Source of the DNA: an uncultured Chitinophaga sp.
GTDB taxonomy: Bacteria; Bacteroidota; Bacteroidia; Chitinophagales; Chitinophagaceae
Direction of reading: 5' to 3'
Assembly: GCF_902168175.1 (NCBI RefSeq)
Contig: NZ_CABHOU010000076.1
Span: 1-64,000 of the forward strand
DNA length: 64,000 nucleotides
The translations under genes and the position numbers were made by a program. This document shows positions 19,022-27,617 of this stretch, piece by piece. The notes below the pieces were generated by a model. The model saw nothing but the letters and a program-made list of their open reading frames with translations. It did no database searches and was not told where the DNA came from. Each line of letters starts with the position of its first letter. The stretch's first letter is position 1.

Positions 19022-20491
19022 ATGAAACATCTATTATGTTATGTGATTCCCATTTTTGCGCTTTTCGCATGCTCTAAAAATGTAACGGACAACGGCGACG
19101 CCGTTGTTCCTGAAACATCTGCCGCCGTACTGGCCTTACCGGCCAATACGCTCGGGTTTAAAGGACTGAACTGGGCCGATCCGGCCGATAATTTTAAAGA
19201 CGGATGGGTGATTCCCAGCGGCCTGGCATCGGCCGATAACTATGCCACTACGAAATCGAAAGCAGGTAATATCATTTCTGCTTTCGCTACACGGGGTGCT
19301 AATACCGTCAGGCTCCCCATCAACCCGCCCACTGTTTTAGAAACCTGGTGGCCGGCTTATACCGCGGCTATTGACACCGCTTTAGGCAGAGGATTTAAGG
19401 TGATCCTTGCTTATTGGGAAGGCAGTAGCTCCCGGAATGGGCTCATCGACAACACCACGCAGTTCTGGAACATGTGGCAGGCAGTAGTAACAAAGTATGG
19501 CGGTAACAACAATGTGTACTTCGAGATCTTTAACGAGCCGCATGGGTACAGTCTTACAGACCTGAATAACCTGTATGCAAGCTGGCTTAACACGTATACC
19601 TCGGTGCCCGATGAGCGCGTATTGCTCGATGGGGCGGGGTATGCACAGGATGTGAACGGGGTAGGGGCCGACAGCCGTTTAACGGGCTGCCTGTTATCGT
19701 ACCACAATTATACCTGGTTCGATAATAATAAAACAACGGTGGGCGACTGGGAAGCTGCAGTGCAGTCTATCAACTACCCAACCCGCACGATCATCACCGA
19801 GTTCGGTATTCCTATGACGAATGGGAAAAACTACCTCGGCGCTTCGGGCACCGACCGTGAAATTGCTTACTACCAGGGTATTACCAATCGCGCACTGGCG
19901 CGTTCTATTGGCACAGTGTACTGGCCTGGCCTGCGCGACGGCGATTCTTACAGCCTGTTAACGCTGAGCGGCACTACGCTTACCACGAACAACGCATCGG
20001 GTTTAACGAGGTTACAGTATGCCTGGGGTAACACTACGCTCACTCAACCGTACGGCAGCTTTAACAGTTCTTCCTGGTATCGCATTACCTGCAGGAACAG
20101 TGGTAAGTCGCTGGACGTAAACGGACAGTCTACCGCCAACGGTGGCACCATTGTTCAGTGGGATTACTGGGGTGGTAATAACCAGCAATGGAAAATTACC
20201 AGTTTGGGTAACGGTTACTTCAGCATTATTAACCGTAACAGTAACAAGGCCCTCGACGTGAACGGCAGTTCTACCACCGCAGGTACGGGCATTGTGCAAT
20301 GGGATTATTCGGGCGGTAACAACCAGCAATGGCGCATTATCGACATGGGCTTTGGTTATTACCAGGTTGTTAACCGCAACAGCGGTCAGTCGCTGGATGT
20401 GAACGGCGCTTCTACCGCTAACGGGGGAACGGTTATTCAGTGGCCTTATGGCGGCGGACGTAACCAGCAATGGCAGATCACGGTATTGTGA
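19022..20491 (+). CDS. GH5 endo-glycosidase with ricin-type lectin domain, lipoprotein
   Basis: 489 residues. The N-terminus has a lipobox (FALFACSKN). A GH5 (clan A) barrel covers about 40-335 with acid/base Glu172 in FEIFNEPHG and nucleophile Glu260 in IITEFGIP. A ricin B/CBM13-type beta-trefoil (about 350-489) carries three LDVNG...NQQW repeats. The next frame in PUL 1 after SusD is the usual place for a surface endo-enzyme or glycan-binding protein. The GH5 subfamily, and so the substrate, could not be assigned; the Trp-rich mannanase signatures were not obvious. A strong terminator follows. Confidence 0.88.
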   Translation: MKHLLCYVIPIFALFACSKNVTDNGDAVVPETSAAVLALPANTLGFKGLNWADPADNFKDGWVIPSGLASADNYATTKSKAGNIISAFATRGANTVRLPINPPTVLETWWPAYTAAIDTALGRGFKVILAYWEGSSSRNGLIDNTTQFWNMWQAVVTKYGGNNNVYFEIFNEPHGYSLTDLNNLYASWLNTYTSVPDERVLLDGAGYAQDVNGVGADSRLTGCLLSYHNYTWFDNNKTTVGDWEAAVQSINYPTRTIITEFGIPMTNGKNYLGASGTDREIAYYQGITNRALARSIGTVYWPGLRDGDSYSLLTLSGTTLTTNNASGLTRLQYAWGNTTLTQPYGSFNSSSWYRITCRNSGKSLDVNGQSTANGGTIVQWDYWGGNNQQWKITSLGNGYFSIINRNSNKALDVNGSSTTAGTGIVQWDYSGGNNQQWRIIDMGFGYYQVVNRNSGQSLDVNGASTANGGTVIQWPYGGGRNQQWQITVL

Positions 20492-20499
20492 GTTATTTA

Positions 20500-20536
20500 A
20501 AAACCTTGCCGTTTCTTAACGGCAAGGTTTTATCTT
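20500..20536 (+). terminator. Rho-independent terminator after GH5
   Basis: A 14-bp perfect stem (AAAACCTTGCCGTT / AACGGCAAGGTTTT) with a TCTT loop lies 8 bases after the stop. It separates SusCD-GH5 from GH30-GH35. Confidence 0.9.
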
Positions 20537-20554
20537 AATCAAAAAAGGAGCATG

Positions 20555-22036
20555 ATGACAGGCAATACCCTTCTACGATTTTTATACACGGCAGTACTGT
20601 TACCCGGTGCCCTGTACGCACAACAGCCACTTAAACTGAACATCAACGGCAATAAAACTTACCAGACGATAGAGAACTTCGGCGCATCGGACGCCTGGGC
20701 CGGCCAGTTTGCCGGTAACTGGCCCGAGGCCAAAAGGGCGCAAATGGCCGACTGGTTATTTAGCATGGATACCCTCGCCAATGGCCAGCCTAAAGGGATC
20801 GGGCTTACGATGTGGCGTTTCAACCTGGGTGCAGGCAGCGCTCAACAGGGCAGTGAAAGTGGGATAAGGGATGAATGGCGGCGTGCAGAATCGTTCCTGG
20901 AAAAAGACGGAAGTTATAACTGGGACAGGCAGGCCGCACAGCAATGGTTCTTAAAAGCCGCCAAGCAAAGGGGCGTGCCGTATTTCCTGGCATTTTACAA
21001 TAGTCCGCCGGTGGAGTTCACTAAGAATAAAAAAGCATTTTCTGATAAAGGACAATGCAATATCGATAGCACACAATTTAACGCCCTGGCTGTGTATACT
21101 GCCAACGTACTCAAAGGCATTCAGCGTAAAACGGGCGTCCTGTTCGATTATATCAGCCCGGTAAACGAACCCCAGTGGGACTGGATGGATGGCGGACAGG
21201 AAGGGAACCCTTACTGGAACAAGGATGTCAGTGGCTTGGTAAAAGCATTGTCCGCCACGCTGAAGAAAGAGCGTATCAGCACAAAAATTATTATCCCGGA
21301 ATCCGGGCACATTAAATACCTGTTGGAAGATGGCGATAAACCGGGGCGTGGTAACCAGGTGAACGAGCTGTTAAAGCCAGGTGGCGCGCATTACGTAGGA
21401 AACCTGGTGGAGAAGGTGGCTGCCGCACATAGTTATTTCTCCACTTCTCCCCAGTCTGCATCTGAAAAATTACGTACACAGGTAGCCGAACGTATTGCTT
21501 CCGTTAAGGGCCTGCGTTTCTGGCAGTCGGAATACTGTATACTCGGCGATAACGAAGGCGAGATCAGCGGCAACCGTAAAGATACCGGCATGAAAGCCGC
21601 GTTGTACGTTGCCCGCGTAATACATACCGACCTGGCTGTGGCGAATGCAACCGCCTGGCAGTGGTGGCTGGCCATCTCCGCTTACAATTATAAAGATGGA
21701 TTGATCTATATCGAAAAGAACAAAACCGATGGCCATTTGGAAGATAGTAAAATGATGTGGGCCCTCGGTAATTACAGCCGTTTCGTGCGCCCGGGCATGC
21801 AGCGTATCGAAGCCTCCATTGCCGGTGCCGGACAACATTTGTTCGTATCCGCTTATAAGAGCAAAAAGAACACGGTGGTAGTGATCGTAAACACCGGCGC
21901 TCATGCGGAAAGTATACAGCTCGGTGGTAAACACGCCGTTACTTATACCACTGCTACAGGCGAAGAATTAGTAAAAGGTTATGCGGACGGAAATGCCGTT
22001 ATTAAAGCAGAAAGTATCGTCACCCTGGTGATGTAA
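20555..22036 (+). CDS. GH30 (PF14587-type) endo-glycosidase, candidate endo-beta-1,6-galactanase
   Basis: 493 residues from ATG 20555. Two adjacent ATGs exist; AAAAAAGGAG at 20541-20550 leaves only 1 base before the first and 4 before the second, so the second is preferred. The signal peptide ends at about LYAQQP. Sequence landmarks of the O-glycosyl hydrolase family 30 type PF14587 are ENFGASDAWAGQF, RFNLGAGSAQQG, IRDEWRRAESF and SPVNEPQWDW with acid/base Glu205; the nucleophile is Glu326 in FWQSEYC. Characterised relatives of this branch include beta-1,6-galactanases; endoxylanase is the alternative. The GH35 gene starts 14 bases after its stop, so the two are an operon. Confidence 0.88.
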   Translation: MTGNTLLRFLYTAVLLPGALYAQQPLKLNINGNKTYQTIENFGASDAWAGQFAGNWPEAKRAQMADWLFSMDTLANGQPKGIGLTMWRFNLGAGSAQQGSESGIRDEWRRAESFLEKDGSYNWDRQAAQQWFLKAAKQRGVPYFLAFYNSPPVEFTKNKKAFSDKGQCNIDSTQFNALAVYTANVLKGIQRKTGVLFDYISPVNEPQWDWMDGGQEGNPYWNKDVSGLVKALSATLKKERISTKIIIPESGHIKYLLEDGDKPGRGNQVNELLKPGGAHYVGNLVEKVAAAHSYFSTSPQSASEKLRTQVAERIASVKGLRFWQSEYCILGDNEGEISGNRKDTGMKAALYVARVIHTDLAVANATAWQWWLAISAYNYKDGLIYIEKNKTDGHLEDSKMMWALGNYSRFVRPGMQRIEASIAGAGQHLFVSAYKSKKNTVVVIVNTGAHAESIQLGGKHAVTYTTATGEELVKGYADGNAVIKAESIVTLVM

Positions 22037-22050
22037 ACCCATAATTGAAG

Positions 22051-23868
22051 ATGAAAGGACTATTGATAATTCTGGCCCTGTTACTGCAACAGGCAGCGAG
22101 CGCACAGCAACAGCATACGTTTGGCTATGGCGACGAGCATTTTTTGCTGGATGGTAAACCCTTCCAGATGATATCCGGCGAAATACACTACCCGCGCGTG
22201 CCGCAGGAAGCGTGGCGGCAACGGATGAAGATGGCAAAGGCGATGGGGCTGAATACAATCGGTACTTACGTTTTCTGGAATGTACACGAACCGCAGAAAG
22301 GCACCTACGATTTTAAAGCGAATCACGATATCGCGGCCTTTGTAAAAATTGCGCAGGAAGAAGGGTTGTGGGTGATATTAAGGCCCAGTCCCTATGTATG
22401 CGCCGAATGGGAGTTTGGCGGTTATCCTTACTGGCTGCAGAACGAAAAAGGTTTAAAGGTAAGAAGCACCGAAGCGAAGTACCTCGCCGCCTACCGCTCT
22501 TACATTAACCAGGTGGGCAAACAGTTAGCGCCTTATCTCGTTACGCGGGGCGGCAATATCCTGATGGTGCAGATTGAAAATGAATATGGCTCGTACGGTG
22601 CCGATAAAGAATACCTGCGCATCAACGAAGAAATGTTCCGCCAGGCAGGTTTCGACTGCCTGCTGTACACCTGCGACCCCGCAAAGGATGTTGCCAAAGG
22701 TTACCTGCCCGGCTTTTTGCCTGCCGTAAATGGCCTCGATAATCCGGAAAAGGTGAAGTCGATGGTGCGGCAATACCATGATGGTAAAGGCCCTTTTTAT
22801 GTAGCAGAATGGTACCCTGCCTGGTTCGACTGGTGGGGTGAAAAACACCATACGGTATCCGCCTCTTACTACGCTAATAAGCTCGATACGTTACTGGGTG
22901 GCGGTATCTCGATCAATATGTACATGTTTCATGGCGGTAGTACCCGCGGATTTATGAACGGCGCCAACTGTTACGATACCAGCTTCTACGAACCGCAAAC
23001 CAGCAGCTACGACTATGATGCCCCGCTGGACGAAGCCGGTAACGCTACGCCTAAGTTCAACCTGTTCCGCGAAGCCATCGCCAAACATCTGCCCGCAGGG
23101 CATACCCTGCCAGCAGTGCCGGCAGCTAAACCAACGATCGTGATACCGGATATACAGTTAACGCGGTCATCGTCGCTGTTTTCCATATTACCCGCCCCTA
23201 AATCGTCGCCTGACCCGCTTACGTTCGAGGCCTTACGCCAGCCTTATGGTTTTGTGCTGTACCGTACAAAAGTGCAGGGTGGTAAACAGGGCGTGTTAAG
23301 TATAAAGGAACTGCGCGATTATGGCATCGTGTTCATTAATGGCGAACGGGCAGGCGTATTAGACAGGAGGTTTAAACAAGATAGCCTGGAAGTAACACTG
23401 CCAAAAGGTTTGGTAACGATCGATATCCTCGTGGAGAACCTCGGTCGCATCAACTTTGGCCCTAATTTATTGAAGAACGAAAAAGGAATTACTTCGCAGG
23501 TAACCTTCGCTGGTACGAAGTTAAGTGGCTGGCAAATGTTCCCGCTTCCTTTTGATGATGTGAACAAACTGCCCAAAGGCACCACGGCAAAAGGAGAGGC
23601 CCCGGCCGTGAAACGTGCCGTGTTTAACATTACAACGCCTGGCGATACTTATTTGGATATGTCGGCCTGGGGTAAAGGCTGCGTATGGATCAACGGTCAT
23701 CATTTGGGCCGCTATTGGTCGGTGGGGCCGCAGCAAAGCCTGTATGTGCCGGTAGAATGGCTGAAGAAAGGCGCTAATGAAGTCGTAGTACTTGAGCTGC
23801 TGAAGCCGGATCAGCAGGTGCTGAAAAGCCGCAGTACGCCCATATTGGATGTGCTGAACCCTCAATAA
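22051..23868 (+). CDS. GH35 beta-galactosidase
   Basis: 605 residues from ATG 22051 (MKGLLIILALLLQQAASAQ, signal peptide); a TTG two codons earlier is not needed. The GH35 barrel is clear: IHYPRVPQEAWRQRMKMAKAMGLNTI, acid/base Glu178 in VQIENEYGSYG and nucleophile Glu253 in FYVAEWYPAW. C-terminal beta-sandwich domains (about 370-600) include the usual W.KG.VWINGHHLGRYW motif. It removes terminal beta-galactose, probably in the periplasm, downstream of the GH30 endo-cleavage. Confidence 0.95.
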   Translation: MKGLLIILALLLQQAASAQQQHTFGYGDEHFLLDGKPFQMISGEIHYPRVPQEAWRQRMKMAKAMGLNTIGTYVFWNVHEPQKGTYDFKANHDIAAFVKIAQEEGLWVILRPSPYVCAEWEFGGYPYWLQNEKGLKVRSTEAKYLAAYRSYINQVGKQLAPYLVTRGGNILMVQIENEYGSYGADKEYLRINEEMFRQAGFDCLLYTCDPAKDVAKGYLPGFLPAVNGLDNPEKVKSMVRQYHDGKGPFYVAEWYPAWFDWWGEKHHTVSASYYANKLDTLLGGGISINMYMFHGGSTRGFMNGANCYDTSFYEPQTSSYDYDAPLDEAGNATPKFNLFREAIAKHLPAGHTLPAVPAAKPTIVIPDIQLTRSSSLFSILPAPKSSPDPLTFEALRQPYGFVLYRTKVQGGKQGVLSIKELRDYGIVFINGERAGVLDRRFKQDSLEVTLPKGLVTIDILVENLGRINFGPNLLKNEKGITSQVTFAGTKLSGWQMFPLPFDDVNKLPKGTTAKGEAPAVKRAVFNITTPGDTYLDMSAWGKGCVWINGHHLGRYWSVGPQQSLYVPVEWLKKGANEVVVLELLKPDQQVLKSRSTPILDVLNPQ

Positions 23869-23913
23869 CAAAGTCTTTTATACGTTTAGATAAAAATCTA
23901 TTGCATTTGTAAT

Positions 23914-23945
23914 GGGGGCGGGTATTTACCTGCCCCTTTTATTTT
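23914..23945 (+). terminator. Rho-independent terminator between GH35 and GH115
   Basis: GGGGCGGG pairs with CCTGCCCC (one G:T pair) and is followed by TTTTATTTT. It covers the upstream extension of the GH115 frame and so argues that GH115 starts at 23972. Confidence 0.75.
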
Positions 23946-23971
23946 CCTGTTTTTCGCCCTATCTTTTCGGA

Positions 23972-26434
23972 ATGCATTATTTCCGTTTCACGTTATTATT
24001 GCTGCTGGCCGTAAGCGCCAACGCACAGGAAAAACCCTTGACTGTTGGCTATAAATCCGCCGCAGGTACCTTTTCTTTAGTGGTGCCCGGTAAAACCACC
24101 AGCATCATTTACGACTCGTTGGACGCGGAAGTGACCGGTATTGCTGCTACCGCGCTTAAAGCCGACCTGGAGCTACTTACAGGTACGGAAGCTATTATCA
24201 TGCATCACCCTCACCCTAACCATATTCCCATTATCATAGGCACACTGGGGCAGTCGGAATTGATAACCGGCCTGGCGAAGGCCGGCAAGATCAATACTGC
24301 GGAGGTAGCTGGTAAATGGGAAACCTTCAGTTTGAGCATCGTGAATCAACCCGTAAAAGGCGTCAGTAAAGCATTGGTGATATTCGGAAGCGATCCGAGG
24401 GGGACGGCATTCGGCGTGTTCGAATTATCGCGCTTAATAGGCGTATCACCTTTAAACTGGTGGGCCGATGTGATACCGGGAAAGCGGGACGCTATTTACC
24501 TTTCAGGTACTAAAAGCCTGGTTGGTCCGCCCAGTGTACAATATCGCGGTATATTCATTAACGACGAAGACTGGGGCCTGCAACCCTGGGCCGCCAAACA
24601 TATGGATACGGATGTTAAAGATATTGGCCCGCGTACGTATGAAAAGGTGTTTGAGCTGATGTTACGCCTGAAAGCGAATTACATATGGCCAGCTATGCAT
24701 CCCTGCACCAAGGCCTTTTGGTATTACCCGGAAAACCCGGTGCTGGCAAGGAAATACCAGATCGTATTAGGTGCTACGCATTGTGAACCGTTATTGCGTA
24801 ACAATGTAGATGAGTGGGACCACAACTTCGAAAAGGAATACGGCAAAAAACCGGGAGAGTGGCGGTATGATAAAAACAAAGAGGAGATAGATCGTTACTG
24901 GAACGATCGCGTGTTGCAATCAGTTAACAATCCCGCGGTATACACCGTAGGCATGCGCGGTATACACGATGGCAGTATGCCCGGTCCGCCGGATAAAGAA
25001 GCAAAAAAGACGTTGCTGGAGCAGGTGATCGTAAACCAACGCAGCATGCTCAGTAAAGGATTGAACAAACCCGCACCTGAAGTGCCGCAGATCTTTTGCC
25101 CTTACAAAGAAGTACTCGACCTCTACCGCTTAGGTATGCAGTTACCGGAAGATATTACGATTGCCTGGGCTGACGATAACTACGGTTATGTACGCCAGTT
25201 ATCCAATCCGCAGGAACAAACACGAAGCGGCGGCAGCGGTGTATACTACCACTTTTCTTACTGGGGCAAACCAGAAGATTATCTCTGGCTATCTACCATA
25301 TCGCCCATGCTTACCAGTTACGAGCTAACGAAAGCCTACGAACAAAACGCCCGCAGGTTATGGGTATTCAATGTGGGTGATATCAAGCCACTTGAAGCGG
25401 AGCTGCAATTCGCCATGGACTTTGCCTGGGACGTAAAGGCCTGGTCGCCCGAAAAGGCGCACAAGTACTCAGAACACTGGGCCGCAGAAACCTTCGGTAC
25501 CGCATTCGCTAAAAGTATTGGCGATATTAAACGCGAATACTATCGCCTGGCTGCTGCCGGCAAACCTGAACACATGGGCCGCCTTTATTTTAATTTACCC
25601 GATACCAACGAACGTATTGCTGCTTACGTGGCGTTAACAGCCAAAGCGAAAGCCGTAGGCAAAACCATCCCTGCCCGTTTGCAGGATGCCTATTTTCAGC
25701 TTATACAATACCCTGTGGAAGCGAGTATGGCCATGAATCAAAAAATATTATGGGCCAGGCAAAGCCTGCACATGGCTGAAGGAGGCGATAGCGCCGCCTT
25801 ATCTTACGCAGCAAAGGCGCAGCAGGCATATGCGCATATCCGGCAACTCACGCATCAGTATAACAAAGAGACAGCCAATGGCAAATGGGATGGAATAATG
25901 GATGACGCCCCGCGCAAACTAAAAGTATTCGATATGCCACCCGTGGCGACAGCAATCAGGGCCAAAGGCGTGGCAGATAGCGCCATGGTTGTGGCAACGA
26001 TCACTGCTGCCGCCAAGTTTACCGCTAAAGCCCAAAACGTAAAGGTTATCGAGGGCTTGGGTATTGGTAAATCGGCCTTAACAGTTTGGCCTATGCTAAT
26101 TAAAACATTTACAGCGGCCGATATACACACAGCACCATACGTGGATTATAAGATCAATGTAAAAATAGGAGAGCGTAAGATCAGGGTGCGCTGTTTGCCC
26201 GATTTTCCATTGTATACGGGCATGAAGCTGCGTTATGCTATTTCCATCGATGGTGGTATGCCGGAATTCGTAAACATCGCCACGCAGGCCGAAACAGGGC
26301 CCTGGAGCGAGAATGTGATGAAGGGGTATGTGCAGGGCGAAACTGTGATCAATAACAAGGTGGCGGGAGAGAAGAAGGTGCGGGTGTACTTTGCTGATCC
26401 GGGAGTAGTGGTGAATGAGATCGTGGTGGAATAG
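23972..26434 (+). CDS. GH115 alpha-glucuronidase
   Basis: 820 residues from ATG 23972 (MHYFRFTLLLLLAVSANAQ, signal peptide). The frame runs upstream to 23912, but through a terminator hairpin. GH115 landmarks include VIFGSDPRGTAFGVFELSRLIGVSPLNWWADV, QYRGIFINDEDWGLQPWA, LKANYIWPAMHPCTKAFWYYPEN and the C-terminal GH115_C-type sandwich ending RVYFADPGVVVNEIVVE. Length fits the family. GH115 enzymes remove alpha-1,2-linked (4-O-methyl-)glucuronic acid, best known from glucuronoxylan; family members occur in other acidic glycan loci too. It is the last gene of PUL 1. Confidence 0.93.
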   Translation: MHYFRFTLLLLLAVSANAQEKPLTVGYKSAAGTFSLVVPGKTTSIIYDSLDAEVTGIAATALKADLELLTGTEAIIMHHPHPNHIPIIIGTLGQSELITGLAKAGKINTAEVAGKWETFSLSIVNQPVKGVSKALVIFGSDPRGTAFGVFELSRLIGVSPLNWWADVIPGKRDAIYLSGTKSLVGPPSVQYRGIFINDEDWGLQPWAAKHMDTDVKDIGPRTYEKVFELMLRLKANYIWPAMHPCTKAFWYYPENPVLARKYQIVLGATHCEPLLRNNVDEWDHNFEKEYGKKPGEWRYDKNKEEIDRYWNDRVLQSVNNPAVYTVGMRGIHDGSMPGPPDKEAKKTLLEQVIVNQRSMLSKGLNKPAPEVPQIFCPYKEVLDLYRLGMQLPEDITIAWADDNYGYVRQLSNPQEQTRSGGSGVYYHFSYWGKPEDYLWLSTISPMLTSYELTKAYEQNARRLWVFNVGDIKPLEAELQFAMDFAWDVKAWSPEKAHKYSEHWAAETFGTAFAKSIGDIKREYYRLAAAGKPEHMGRLYFNLPDTNERIAAYVALTAKAKAVGKTIPARLQDAYFQLIQYPVEASMAMNQKILWARQSLHMAEGGDSAALSYAAKAQQAYAHIRQLTHQYNKETANGKWDGIMDDAPRKLKVFDMPPVATAIRAKGVADSAMVVATITAAAKFTAKAQNVKVIEGLGIGKSALTVWPMLIKTFTAADIHTAPYVDYKINVKIGERKIRVRCLPDFPLYTGMKLRYAISIDGGMPEFVNIATQAETGPWSENVMKGYVQGETVINNKVAGEKKVRVYFADPGVVVNEIVVE

Positions 26435-26451
26435 GAGATTACAATACTTGA

Positions 26452-26490
26452 AAAAAGGGGCAGCCGTATCCGTGTCTGCCCCTTTTTATT
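26452..26490 (+). terminator. Rho-independent terminator after GH115
   Basis: A 12-bp perfect stem (AAAAAGGGGCAG / CTGCCCCTTTTT) surrounds a 12-base loop and ends in a T-run. Confidence 0.9.
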
Positions 26491-26553
26491 GCCGTAAAGG
26501 CCGTTCCGGACGTATTCTGTTTAAGCTATAATGCAATCTTAGTCAATATAACC

Positions 26554-26608
26554 CCACCAACCAACCGGCAACCAGCCGGCAACCAAAGGGCAACGGAAGG
26601 GCGAACGG
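26554..26608. repeat. Five degenerate 11-bp tandem units in a gene-free stretch
   Basis: Units CCACCAACCAA, CCGGCAACCAG, CCGGCAACCAA, AGGGCAACGGA and AGGGCGAACGG follow each other without gaps. The surrounding gene-free stretch 26435-26768 otherwise holds only the terminator at its left end and a possible promoter at its right end; I see no RNA gene in it. Confidence 0.6.
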
Positions 26609-26737
26609 CCTCAGTAAGCCTGGGAAACCGGTTAATATGCTATCAGTACTGTTAATCGCATTTCAGAATGTTTAATGTGTCGTAAATCGCGCATATAAAA
26701 ACACAGTTAATGCTAATTCCAACGGCGAAAGAATCCC

Positions 26738-26745
26738 GAATTTTG
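26738..26745 (+). promoter_or_regulatory. Possible -7 promoter element
   Basis: GAATTTTG differs from TAnnTTTG at one position and lies 23 bases before the ATG at 26769. No clear -33 element is seen. Confidence 0.3.
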
Positions 26746-26768
26746 TACTTCACCAAAACAGAAAAACC

Positions 26769-27458
26769 ATGCTCCTGAAACATTACAATGTTATCTCCTC
26801 CGGCGCTACAGGCAAGTTTGCCGGGCAGGTAGTGGTCCGTAAACGGTACGGGCAAATAGAGATTACGAAAGTGCCCTGCAAGCGCCCCGGCAAAGGCACC
26901 GAAGCCCAGGAAGCCGAAAGGCAGCGATGGAAAACGGCAAACGACTATTACCGTAAACAGGTAAAGTTCGATAAGCAACGATCGGCGCTGTACAAGAGCG
27001 GTATCCCGCTTGGATGGAACGTACAGAACCGCTCCGTAAGCGACTTCTATCATGCCCCTCAAATTACCCATGTCGATACCACGGCTTATAAAGGTTACCG
27101 TGGCGATGTAATACGCATTACCGCTACCGATGATTTTATGGTGGAACGGGTGCGTGTGAACGTTTACAACACAAATGACGAACTGGTGGAAGATGGTTAT
27201 GCCTTAAAAGGGGAAGGAGATGAATGGCTGTACCGGGCCAGGTGTAATAGCAAAGGCGGTGGGCGTATCGAGATAGTGGCCAATGATATGCCGGGTAATG
27301 AAGATAAGGTGTTGCTGGAGGTAAAAGCAGAAATGGAACTGGTGATGACCGTGCCGCCGGTGACACGCCCTAAAAAGGCATTCCTGGCTAACTACAGGCC
27401 AGTGAACATGATGAATACAAATACGGTAGTCTCGCAGCAACAGTGCTGGCGGGAATGA
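26769..27458 (+). CDS. Unrecognised 229-residue cytoplasmic protein
   Basis: No signal peptide or membrane helix. The N-terminal third is basic (GATGKFAGQVVVRKRYGQIEITKVP ... ERQRWKTANDYYRKQ), resembling the 'GxxGkxgxxvvrxrxGk' opening of a group of Bacteroidota proteins of unknown function, some linked to phage-tail-like particles (DUF6266-like); this resemblance is from memory and weak. Residues about 95-190 look like a beta-sandwich (THVDTTAYKGYRGDVIRITATDDFMVERVRVNVYN). The tail is short and polar with one Cys (QQCWRE). It stands alone between PUL 1 and the AraC/DUF5107 locus, with its own possible promoter. No function is assigned. Confidence 0.7.
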   Translation: MLLKHYNVISSGATGKFAGQVVVRKRYGQIEITKVPCKRPGKGTEAQEAERQRWKTANDYYRKQVKFDKQRSALYKSGIPLGWNVQNRSVSDFYHAPQITHVDTTAYKGYRGDVIRITATDDFMVERVRVNVYNTNDELVEDGYALKGEGDEWLYRARCNSKGGGRIEIVANDMPGNEDKVLLEVKAEMELVMTVPPVTRPKKAFLANYRPVNMMNTNTVVSQQQCWRE

Positions 27459-27617
27459 TATATACAGTTGCAGTTGGCCGTGCATAAATGGTGGTTGCAC
27501 GGCGTCGTGAGGAGAGATTAGTTCTTTGACATATTGGATTAAAAAAAGCCCGGGTCCAAACCAGATGGGTGTCGCCTGCCCGCCGGTTAATGGCGGTAAG
27601 GGAAAGGTGTGCCTGTA

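Noticed and set aside
23912..23971. Upstream extension of the GH115 reading frame
   Set aside because: The extension crosses a terminator hairpin, and the ATG at 23972 begins a normal signal peptide.
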